Shown piece by piece: positions 14,455 to 19,882 of a stretch of DNA of 19,882 nucleotides. Every line of letters starts with the position of its first letter. Positions within the stretch are counted from its first letter, which is position 1. A program made the position numbers and the translations under genes. The stretch is taken from positions 1-19,882 of the forward strand of contig CAZSBB010000063.1 in assembly GCA_964605235.1 (NCBI GenBank). The letters run 5' to 3'. Origin of the DNA: CAZSBB01 sp964605235 (GTDB taxonomy: Bacteria > Planctomycetota > Phycisphaerae > Phycisphaerales > Phycisphaeraceae). Below the pieces are notes generated by a model, which was given only the letters and a program-made list of their open reading frames with translations, made no database searches and was not told the DNA's origin.

Positions 14455-14536
14455 AGCCCCGAGTCACTGACCCGGGGCTAAGTTGGTGATGTCTCCAGGC
14501 ATCGAGCGGATGTGCTGCTGGTCGGTGCCTGGGGAC
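14455..14536 (+). other. Two tandem hairpins upstream of the toxin-antitoxin genes
   Basis: Hairpin 1: AGCCCCG (14455-14461) pairs with CGGGGCT (14473-14479), plus an inner GTC/GAC across one mismatch. Hairpin 2: GTCTCCAGGCA (14491-14501) pairs with TGCCTGGGGAC (14526-14536), 11 pairs including one G-T, around a 24-base loop. They end about 55 bases before the toxin ATG. They could be a structured leader, a small RNA or a terminator remnant; no T-run follows either. Confidence 0.45.
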
Positions 14537-14591
14537 GTGCATGAAGCCTTTATGTGATCTGGTCGACTCATCATTGGCGGGGCAGTGAGCC

Positions 14592-14840
14592 ATGCGCTAC
14601 CGGGTGTTTTTCCTGGACGAAGCTTTGGCGACGCTCCAGCACATGCCGCCCACGGTCGCACAGCGTATTGTTCGCAAGATCGAGCGCATGCGCGACGGGT
14701 TGGTCGGTGACGTGAAGCGGCTCAAGGCGTTCACCCCCAGCTATCGACTGCGGGTGGGTGATTGGCGGGTGCTCTTCGAAGTGCAGGACGATCAGATTAT
14801 CATTCACCTGATTCGCCACCGCTCCAAAGCCTATGATTAG
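14592..14840 (+). CDS. RelE/ParE-superfamily toxin
   Basis: The 82-residue product has the compact RelE fold pattern: MRYRVFFLDEALATLQHMP, then two helices (AQRIVRKIERMRDGL), and the core strands YRLRVGDWRVLFEVQDDQII then IHLIRHRSKAYD. The basic residues in RLRVGDWRV and the terminal HRSKAYD fit ribosome-dependent mRNA interferases of this superfamily, though ParE-type gyrase poisoning cannot be excluded. Length is typical. No strong ribosome binding site is visible. The antitoxin-like gene starts 15 bases after its stop, so the two form a toxin-first pair. Two hairpins lie upstream. Confidence 0.88.
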   Translation: MRYRVFFLDEALATLQHMPPTVAQRIVRKIERMRDGLVGDVKRLKAFTPSYRLRVGDWRVLFEVQDDQIIIHLIRHRSKAYD

Positions 14841-14855
14841 CGCTGGAGAAATGTG

Positions 14856-15071
14856 ATGGACAAGAAATACGACATCTGGGTGAAGAACGGCACCGACGAA
14901 TACGTGGTGATTCCGATCAAGGACTACCAGGAAATGTGCCAGCGTCTGGAAGACGACGCGGATTACCGGGCGCTGCAGGCTTCCAAGCGTCGGCAGGCGG
15001 GGTCCGCCAAGACGTCGCTGGCGCAGGTCAAACGCAGCCTGGGCATGGCCCGCACGCGCAAGGCCAAATAG
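14856..15071 (+). CDS. Phd/YefM-like antitoxin
   Basis: With ATG 14856 the product is 71 residues; GTG 14853 just before it is an alternative. GGAG at 14845-14848 supports the start. The sequence DEYVVIPIKDYQEMCQRLED then DADYRALQASK resembles the core of Phd/YefM-type antitoxins, whose N-terminal half binds DNA and whose C-terminal tail wraps the toxin. The tail here is short and basic (QVKRSLGMARTRKAK), unlike the acidic tail usual in that family. It is encoded directly downstream of the RelE-like toxin, the reverse of the usual relBE order but common among relE/phd-like pairs. It should neutralise the toxin and repress the shared promoter. Confidence 0.8.
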   Translation: MDKKYDIWVKNGTDEYVVIPIKDYQEMCQRLEDDADYRALQASKRRQAGSAKTSLAQVKRSLGMARTRKAK

Positions 15072-15101
15072 CTCAGAATCGGTTGTCTTTGGGCGCAGTG
15101 G

Positions 15102-15563
15102 ATGATGAAAAACCTATCCGCTCCGGGCCGCCAGCCGGGGGGAGCACAGTCTCTGGACAAGGGGGAGGTCATGGTTGGGTCAGGTCAGCCGCAGGCTCGC
15201 GCTCGTGGGCCGCTGGTGTTTGCGATTCTGTTGATCACGTTGGGTTTGGGTTGGTTGCTGACCGCGCTGTCGGTGGGGCCGGGCATTGACTGGGTGTGGA
15301 CGCTGGGCCTGGGGGTGCTGGGCGTGCTGGTGTTTCTGCTCAGCGGCGGGGTGGACAAGGTCAGCGTGATTCTCGGGCCGTTCCTGTTGCTGTGCAGCGT
15401 GCTGTCGATCCTCCGGCAAACCGGCAAGCTCAGCGTGGACGTCGAAGTCCCGCTGCTGGTGATGTTGTCGGGCGTGCTGTTGCTGCTGGCGCAGTTGCGC
15501 GTGGTGCCGCCGCCACGGTGGATGAAGCCGGTGGGTGGGGAACAGGAAACGGGTAAACAATAA
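15102..15563 (+). CDS. Small integral membrane protein (about four helices)
   Basis: The product is 153 residues from ATG 15102, or 130 from ATG 15171. GGGGGAGGTC directly before 15171 looks like a Shine-Dalgarno but is very close, so the start is open. Hydrophobic spans are PLVFAILLITLGLGWLLTAL, WVWTLGLGVLGVLVFLLSGG, VSVILGPFLLLCSVLSIL and VPLLVMLSGVLLLLAQL. This four-helix, short-loop layout resembles the LiaF-type transmembrane/DUF5668-like group, often linked to envelope stress sensing, but I would not assign a role. It follows the toxin-antitoxin pair by 30 bases and may be read through from it. Confidence 0.78.
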   Translation: MMKNLSAPGRQPGGAQSLDKGEVMVGSGQPQARARGPLVFAILLITLGLGWLLTALSVGPGIDWVWTLGLGVLGVLVFLLSGGVDKVSVILGPFLLLCSVLSILRQTGKLSVDVEVPLLVMLSGVLLLLAQLRVVPPPRWMKPVGGEQETGKQ

Positions 15564-15649
15564 GAGCGCTTGCTGATCAGGAATTGGCGCAGGACAACAA
15601 TGATGTCGCAGGATGCGGGCCAGCGATCACCTGTTGATGGGGGAACACC

Positions 15650-16213
15650 ATGCCGCGCAAGCATGTGATTCGCTGGGGCATATTGTTCGCCTACATGCTT
15701 TTACTTGCGGTCATTCTGCTGGTGGATCAGGACGGCAATATCACCCACCTAAAGAATGGACTGGCGCAGGAAATTCTCGACCACAAGTTGCGCGCCGCGT
15801 TGTGGTGGCCCTATGGTTACTGGTTGGCCTGGGCGCTGGGGATTACTTGCTGGTGGGTAGCCCGTGGGGCGATCGATAGGCTGGCGTCTCAGGCGCCGCT
15901 TGGAGCCTTGATTGGCATTGCCGCGCTAAGTGCGTGGGCGGTGTATCAGTGGGCACCGCTGAGGCCGGGCGGTTTGTCTCACGCGGGCATCGCACAATTG
16001 CGCGCCTCGCCGTTGGTTACGATGGTTGGCAACATGCTGCGGGTGATGGCAATTGGTGGATTGGTGTACCCGTTATGCATGCGCGAGCGCTGGTTGCACG
16101 GTGCGGGCATCAGCGCGCGGATCGGCTTGACCATGCTGATCTTGCTCGCCGGTTACCTGTGGGCTGTGGTTTTGTATGTGTTGCCCGGTGGGTCAGGTTT
16201 CTGGATTGAATAG
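15650..16213 (+). CDS. Hypothetical multi-pass membrane protein
   Basis: The 187-residue product has four to five hydrophobic helices at about 9-26, 58-72, 83-100, 125-145 and 158-180. The loops are short and the C-terminus (GGSGFWIE) is soluble. No conserved motif that I recognise is present. GGGGGAA about six bases before the ATG supports the start. It lies 86 bases after the preceding membrane protein gene on the same strand, possibly one transcription unit. It converges with the GlmU-family gene, leaving only 30 bases between stop codons. Base and codon use look slightly less GC-rich than its neighbours, as is common for membrane proteins. Confidence 0.8.
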   Translation: MPRKHVIRWGILFAYMLLLAVILLVDQDGNITHLKNGLAQEILDHKLRAALWWPYGYWLAWALGITCWWVARGAIDRLASQAPLGALIGIAALSAWAVYQWAPLRPGGLSHAGIAQLRASPLVTMVGNMLRVMAIGGLVYPLCMRERWLHGAGISARIGLTMLILLAGYLWAVVLYVLPGGSGFWIE

Positions 16214-16243
16214 GATGAGGAAAGCCGGTTTGCCGCAATGTGC

Positions 16244-17560
16244 TCACGCCGTGCGGCTGGTCCCGGCATTCCCGCTGCTGTCGCCCGCACCATGCCTGGC
16301 ATCGCTCCAGCGCCACGCCTGCCAGCGGGGGCGGTCGGCGGTGAAGAGTTGCGGTTGCTCCTCGTCGCCGCGCGCCAGTTGGCGCAGACGTGCCGTCAGT
16401 GCGGGCGTGAGTTGATGCTCGCGGCGGCCGAGCATCACGCTGAGCGTTTCCAGCAGTTTTTCCAGGCGGTAGGTCTGATCGCCGCTGTCGGTCACGAAGC
16501 GGAAGCTGTCGACGAAGGTGGGACAGAAGCTTGACAGCGCGACCATGCTGGCGGTGCCGATGACGGAGCCCGTGCTCAAGCGGCTGCCGATGGCGGTGCG
16601 GACAAAATCGCCCAGGATGCCGCCGAAGAATTGCCGGCCGGTGTCTTCGCTGGCGGCATTGGCGCTCAGGCGGGCGCGGACGGAGCCATAGGTGTTCTTG
16701 AGGTTGCTGACCACGGTGCCCGCGCCGAGATTGACGAACTGTCCCAGCACGGCATGGCCGAGGTAGCCGTAGTGGCTCTTGTTGCTGTAGCCCTGCACGA
16801 TGACGGTGGAGATTTCCCCGCCGAGCTTGCAACCGGGGCCGACGGCCAGCGGGGGACGCAGATGGGCGCCTGGCGCGACGCGCGTGCCCGCGCCGAGGTA
16901 GCAGGGGCCTTCGAGCACCGCGGTGGCGGCCACGACGACATCCTGATCCAGCGCGATCGGGCCGGCTTCGGTGTTGAGCACGCAGCCGGGCTGCAGCTTC
17001 ACGCTCGGATGCAGCTTCAAAGGATGCTCACCAAACGCCAGCACCGGCGGCTGCGGTCGCACCACCGGCAGGTCGAGCGCCAGCACGTCGGCGGTGAGGT
17101 TGGCTTCCAGTTGCTCGAGCAAAGACCACGGCCGTTCGAGCAACACCCTGGCGGCGGTGGTGTGCACGAGCGATTGCGTGGGCACGATCCATTCGCGGGC
17201 GTCTTCCGTCACGCGCCAGCATGCAGCGAGCAGTTGGCCATCGGGCTGGAGCAGCGTTTGCCCGGGGATGAGCCTGGCGATCGCCTGCAGCGCGTCGGAG
17301 GCGGCGCAGCGTCCATTGACCAGCAGCCAGGCGCCCGGCGTCGGCGCGGGGTTGATCGCCACACCCGGCGCCAGCTCACCCGCCAAAGCCGCCAATGCCG
17401 GGGGGGTCAGCAGGGCGTCGGCGCGCCGGCCGAGGTGGTGCTCGATGCGCTGCCGGGTGGTCAGCGCGCCGCTGCGCAGCTCAAACACCGGGCGCAGTTC
17501 CGTCATCGGCCCCCACGCGCCGCTGCGATCGTCGAAAATAACCAGGCGGGGTTCAGTCAT
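16244..17560 (-). CDS. Alternative GlmU-family nucleotidyltransferase/acyltransferase-like protein
   Basis: The 438-residue product has two parts. Residues 1 to ~185 match the unusual N-terminal nucleotidyltransferase-like domain of 'alternative GlmU' proteins (RLVIFDDRSGAWGPMTELRP, lacking the classical GxGTRM loop). Residues ~190 to 350 form a left-handed beta-helix with hexapeptide repeats; the signature is VIVQGYSNKSHYGYLGHAVL followed by GQFVNLGAGTVVSNLKNTYGSVR. Related proteins are annotated as UDP-N-acetylglucosamine diphosphorylase / glucosamine-1-phosphate N-acetyltransferase, or as a sugar-nucleotide enzyme of unknown substrate, for cell-wall or surface glycan precursors. ATG 17560 matches the family N-terminus. 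There is no Shine-Dalgarno; GATAAC ends six bases before the ATG. It is divergent from dnaN. Confidence 0.87.
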   Translation of the reverse strand: MTEPRLVIFDDRSGAWGPMTELRPVFELRSGALTTRQRIEHHLGRRADALLTPPALAALAGELAPGVAINPAPTPGAWLLVNGRCAASDALQAIARLIPGQTLLQPDGQLLAACWRVTEDAREWIVPTQSLVHTTAARVLLERPWSLLEQLEANLTADVLALDLPVVRPQPPVLAFGEHPLKLHPSVKLQPGCVLNTEAGPIALDQDVVVAATAVLEGPCYLGAGTRVAPGAHLRPPLAVGPGCKLGGEISTVIVQGYSNKSHYGYLGHAVLGQFVNLGAGTVVSNLKNTYGSVRARLSANAASEDTGRQFFGGILGDFVRTAIGSRLSTGSVIGTASMVALSSFCPTFVDSFRFVTDSGDQTYRLEKLLETLSVMLGRREHQLTPALTARLRQLARGDEEQPQLFTADRPRWQAWRWSDARHGAGDSSGNAGTSRTA

Positions 17561-17566
17561 ATGGCA

Positions 17567-17572
17567 GTTATC
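17567..17572 (-). promoter_or_regulatory. Possible -10 box for a leaderless GlmU-family transcript
   Basis: GATAAC read on the minus strand ends six bases before the ATG at 17560, the same geometry as the TACAAT boxes before 1441 and 11946. It is a weaker match and no -35 is evident. Confidence 0.25.
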
Positions 17573-17628
17573 GGCTAAATCGCCCGGCGTCTGTCCGGGG
17601 ATGGCGAACCTCCGAACGCTTCCACACA

Positions 17629-17637
17629 TTATGCACA
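17629..17637 (+). promoter_or_regulatory. Single DnaA-box-like sequence upstream of dnaN
   Basis: TTATGCACA fits the relaxed DnaA-box pattern TT(A/T)TNCACA. It lies about 110 bases before the dnaN start. A single box may regulate dnaN through DnaA; it is not enough for a replication origin. Confidence 0.35.
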
Positions 17638-17675
17638 AACCATGTTCAGCGGCTTGGTGGAGGGGTCGGCTACGT

Positions 17676-17704
17676 TTGCCCCCCTTTGGCGGGCGGTGTA
17701 ATCT
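17676..17704 (+). promoter_or_regulatory. Candidate promoter of dnaN
   Basis: TTGCCC (17676-17681) and TAATCT (17699-17704) are 17 bases apart. Transcription would begin near 17711, giving a leader of about 36 bases containing the GAAGGAG ribosome binding site before ATG 17747. Confidence 0.45.
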
Positions 17705-17746
17705 CAACGGGCTAAACTCTAGGCATTGCAGGACGAAGGAGCGGCC

Positions 17747-18847
17747 ATGAAGGTCATCTGCGATCGCGGCACGCTGGTGGATTTGCTCAACCTGGTCAGC
17801 GGGGTGGTCGCCAGCCGCACACCCAAGCCCGTGCTGACCTGTGTGAAGGTGATTGCCGACGGCTCCGCGCTGACGCTGCTGGGCACCGATATGGAGGCTT
17901 CCATTCGGGTCAGCACCCAGAAGGTGGAAGTCCACGACGCCGGCGAAGCGCTCATCCCCGCGGACAAGTTCAGCCAGATCGCCCGCGAAAGCGTGGACCC
18001 GACCATCACGCTGGAGGTGAACAAGGAGGAAGCCCTCATCACCGGGCAGGACTCCAAGTTCAAAATCTTCTGCTACCCGGTCGCCGACTTCCCGCCCACC
18101 CCGGCGTTCAAGGGCGACGCCGATTTTGAAATCAACGCCGGCCTGCTGCATCGCCTGGTGCGGCAAACCATCTTCGCCACCGCCCGCGAGAACAGCCGTT
18201 ACGCCATCAACGGCGTCCTGCTGGAGCGCGAAGGCAACAAGCTGAATCTCGTCGCCACCGACGGTCGGCGCATGGCGCTGGCGAAGGGCTCCTGCAAGGC
18301 GGCCCAGGGCGACAGCCGCGGCGCGATCATTCCCACCAAAGCCCTGAACCTGCTACTGCGGCTCTTCCCCAATGAGGAAGAAGTGGTGAAGGTGAAGGTT
18401 GCCGACAATCAGATCATGTTCGCCGGCGCCGACGCCATGCTCACCAGCAGTCTGGTGGAAGGCAACTTCCCGCCGTACAAGGACGTCATTCCCAAGGACG
18501 GCGACCGCAAAGTCGCAGTGGCGACCGATGTGCTGGCGCACGCCACGCGGCGCGCTGCGCTGCTGACCAATGAGGAATCCAAGGGCGTCAAACTCGCCTT
18601 CTCCAGCGAAGGGTTGATCATCACCAGCCGGGCGCCGGAGATGGGCGAAGCGGAAATCCGCGTCGAACTCAAGAAATATGAAGGCGAGCCGGTGGAAATC
18701 GGTTTTAACCCGTCTTTCATTCTTGATGCGCTCAAGATCGTGGAACATGACGAGGTCGCGTTGGAATTGAAAGCATCGAGCAAGCCGGGCGTGCTGCGCA
18801 CCGGGCCGGACTTTTTGTATGTGATCATGCCGGTGAGTTTGCAGTAG
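17747..18847 (+). CDS. dnaN: DNA polymerase III subunit beta (sliding clamp)
   Basis: The 366-residue product is a full-length three-domain beta clamp (about 1-120, 125-245, 247-366), the ring that tethers replicative polymerase to DNA. Diagnostic segments are LTLLGTDMEASIRV, ENSRYAINGVLLE, LVATDGRRMALAKG, LVEGNFPPYKDVIP, the domain-three strand FNPSFILDALKI and the C-terminal YVIMPVSLQ. ATG 17747 is chosen over a TTG at 17726 in the same frame because GAAGGAG lies six bases before it and MKVICDRGTL is the normal family N-terminus. Unlike the common dnaA-dnaN-recF order, neither dnaA nor recF is adjacent; it is divergent from the GlmU-family gene and followed by iscX after 113 bases. One DnaA-box-like site lies upstream. 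Confidence 0.98.
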   Translation: MKVICDRGTLVDLLNLVSGVVASRTPKPVLTCVKVIADGSALTLLGTDMEASIRVSTQKVEVHDAGEALIPADKFSQIARESVDPTITLEVNKEEALITGQDSKFKIFCYPVADFPPTPAFKGDADFEINAGLLHRLVRQTIFATARENSRYAINGVLLEREGNKLNLVATDGRRMALAKGSCKAAQGDSRGAIIPTKALNLLLRLFPNEEEVVKVKVADNQIMFAGADAMLTSSLVEGNFPPYKDVIPKDGDRKVAVATDVLAHATRRAALLTNEESKGVKLAFSSEGLIITSRAPEMGEAEIRVELKKYEGEPVEIGFNPSFILDALKIVEHDEVALELKASSKPGVLRTGPDFLYVIMPVSLQ

Positions 18848-18960
18848 CTGGGTGTGCCAACCCGGCGACTGGGAATTCGTCGAGGACACGTTTGTGACGG
18901 TTCCGGGATGACATCCGCGACACTTCCGGGGTTACTTCCGGGGGGGCAAGGTTTCCCGCC

Positions 18961-19245
18961 ATGGATGAATTCAGCTGGACGGACATCGAGGACATCGCCA
19001 TCGCGCTGGCGGAAACGCATCCGCAGCGCAATCCGTTGGCGGTGCGTTTCACTGAGTTGCGGGAGCTGGTTGAGCAACTCGAGGGGTTTGCCCCCGCGCC
19101 GGGTCAGACGGTGAACGAGCAGATTCTGGAAGCGATCCAGGCGGCGTGGCATGAAGAGGCGGGCGATCGGCCGACGGGTCGTGATGATGAGGACGAACGC
19201 CCCGGGGGATATTCTCCCGTGCAGCCGTTCAAGCCCAATGGCTGA
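18961..19245 (+). CDS. iscX: IscX-like iron-sulfur assembly protein
   Basis: The 94-residue product aligns along residues 4-70 with IscX/YfhJ: FSWTDIEDIAIALAETHPQR, then VRFTELRELVEQLEGF, then VNEQILEAIQAAWHEEA. IscX is a small acidic protein that binds the desulfurase IscS and iron, modulating cluster assembly. The winged-helix fold and the W-T-D and V-R-F-T positions are conserved. A charged, Pro/Gly-rich tail of about 25 residues (GDRPTGRDDEDERPGG) extends beyond the usual length. In E. coli it closes the isc operon; here no other isc gene is nearby. The ribosome binding site is weak (GGCAAGG about 12 bases upstream). The 113 bases after dnaN hold a short direct repeat, ACTTCCGGGG twice. 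Possibly co-transcribed with dnaN. Confidence 0.85.
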   Translation: MDEFSWTDIEDIAIALAETHPQRNPLAVRFTELRELVEQLEGFAPAPGQTVNEQILEAIQAAWHEEAGDRPTGRDDEDERPGGYSPVQPFKPNG

Positions 19246-19351
19246 CCGCGCCATGCGGCAATTGTGCGCCGCTCGTGAGTGCAATTGAGGTCCACGCAGA
19301 GCGCCGCCAGTGCTGGCTGTTGGGGTGGGCGCATGGTGAGGGTCGGTCAGC

Positions 19352-19369
19352 GCCGGTTGGGAAACCGGC
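19352..19369 (+). other. GNRA-capped hairpin just upstream of the STAS gene
   Basis: GCCGGTT (19352-19358) pairs with AACCGGC (19363-19369) around a GGGA tetraloop, ending six bases before ATG 19376. It could mask the start region, or favour the internal ATG at 19394 as the true start. Confidence 0.4.
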
Positions 19370-19375
19370 TGGGAC

Positions 19376-19753
19376 ATGGAAGCGAGAGAACTGATGAACG
19401 ACAGTGCCGCGGCTCCGATCAGCCTGAAGGATCAGCACATCCAGGTGTCGCTGGCGGATTGCTTTCTCCAGCAGGTGCCCGCCGAGAGCATCGGGCGCGA
19501 AGTGCTGGCGCTGATGGATAAGCAGGACCATCCGCGCGTGCTGATCGACTTCGCCGATGTGGATTTCGTCTCCTCCGCCTCGCTGGGGGCGCTGCTGATG
19601 ATTCGCAATGCCGTGGACCGCGCCGACGGACGGCTGGCGCTGGCGTGCGTCAACCGCAAGGTGAAGCAGCTCTTCAAGATCACCGCGCTGGAAACCAAAT
19701 TCCCGGTGTACGAATCGCTCGCCGTCGCCGAGACCGCGCTGCTGGCGCGCTGA
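19376..19753 (+). CDS. STAS-domain anti-sigma factor antagonist
   Basis: The product is 125 residues from ATG 19376, or 119 from ATG 19394, which has GAGAGA just before it. It is a single STAS domain (about 20-115) with the strand VLIDFADVDFVSSASLGALL. The Ser pair in VSSASLGALL corresponds to the phosphorylatable serine of SpoIIAA/RsbV. Such antagonists, when dephosphorylated, bind the anti-sigma kinase and free a sigma factor; others link to sulfate transporters or secreted-signal sensing. No kinase or phosphatase partner is in view. The stop codon is inside the left arm of a long hairpin (19747-19817) identical in core to that at 1339-1404. Downstream, the possible end of an insertion sequence begins within about 90 bases. 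Confidence 0.92.
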   Translation: MEARELMNDSAAAPISLKDQHIQVSLADCFLQQVPAESIGREVLALMDKQDHPRVLIDFADVDFVSSASLGALLMIRNAVDRADGRLALACVNRKVKQLFKITALETKFPVYESLAVAETALLAR

Positions 19754-19817
19754 TAAAAAGGGGATAAGTACATTATTTTTACTAAAATAATGTACTTATC
19801 CCCTTTTTTATCAGCGC
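19747..19817. repeat. Long inverted repeat, copy 2 of the dispersed palindrome
   Basis: A perfect 25-base stem (19755-19779 with 19784-19808, four-base loop TACT) continues outward across one bulged T into GCGCTGAT/ATCAGCGC, about 33 pairs in all. The core is shared with 1346-1368. The left arm contains the STAS stop codon and the right arm carries six T after four C, so it may serve as the terminator. Confidence 0.88.
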
Positions 19818-19838
19818 CACCCCTTACGTGTTGAACTC

Positions 19839-19882
19839 CAATAGAAATGACAGGGCTTGCTTTCAATAGAAGTGTCACCTCC
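19839..19882. mobile_element. Possible end of an insertion sequence, cut by the window edge
   Basis: Two related 14-base units, CAATAGAAATGACA (19839-19852) and CAATAGAAGTGTCA (19864-19877), agree at 12 of 14 positions, 25 bases apart. On the minus strand they read as TG-ACA-CTTCTATTG-like units. Short subterminal direct repeats of this kind are typical of IS21-like and some other insertion-sequence ends. The transposase would lie beyond the window, so this is a suggestion only. Confidence 0.3.

Noticed and set aside
17561..17746. Replication origin next to dnaN
   Set aside because: Only one DnaA-box-like site, no AT-rich unwinding region and no dnaA nearby.
17561..18166. N-terminal extension of the GlmU-family frame on the minus strand
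   Set aside because: The extension runs antisense through dnaN. The family-like sequence starts at ATG 17560.

Overview
The window looks like chromosome of a GC-rich planctomycete, most likely of the Phycisphaerae type. This is an inference from gene content. The supporting signs are two secreted proteins with the FTLIELLVVISIISLLVAILLPALA pseudopilin leader (one with an H-X9-DG motif), membrane proteins ending in a CxxC...CPECG zinc ribbon, the alternative bacterial GlmU-type nucleotidyltransferase, and housekeeping genes scattered as single transcription units. I recognised no tRNA, rRNA or CRISPR array.

Layout. 1-1.7 kb: a class V PLP aminotransferase and a small lipoprotein, separated by a long perfect inverted repeat that recurs at the right edge of the window. 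1.7-8.5 kb: the most interesting block. A sialidase/BNR-like protein, a large secreted propeller-like lipoprotein and two pseudopilin-like proteins all lie on the minus strand, next to a divergent LacI-family regulator. Both pseudopilin genes carry an almost identical promoter (TTGACT-17-TAGCAT) with a palindrome around TGACTTCACGTGAAGTCA buried in its -35 and spacer, at the same distance (~135 bp) from their start codons. The palindrome nearest the regulator also overlaps a rightward promoter, so the regulator probably controls both pseudopilins and itself. 8.7-10.6 kb: an unknown lipoprotein and a membrane protein with a C-terminal zinc ribbon. 10.6-13.2 kb: a YhaM-type 3'-5' exoribonuclease, recR, and a small single-span membrane protein behind a structured leader. 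13.4-16.2 kb: an aldo/keto reductase, a toxin-first RelE/Phd-like toxin-antitoxin pair, and two small integral membrane proteins. 16.2-19.9 kb: a GlmU-family protein divergent from dnaN, then iscX and a STAS-domain anti-sigma factor antagonist. The last ~45 bases resemble the repeated terminus of an insertion sequence cut by the window edge.

Dispersed repeats are prominent. There are three copies of a ~90-100 bp imperfect palindrome (near 3.1, 8.5 and 11.8 kb), two copies of the GGGGATAAGTACATTATTTT hairpin (1.34 and 19.75 kb, each at a stop codon), and a 29-bp tandem duplication over the 3' end of the sialidase-like gene. Several starts (1441, 11946, perhaps 17560) lie exactly seven bases after a TACAAT/GATAAC-like box and lack a Shine-Dalgarno, which suggests leaderless transcripts.
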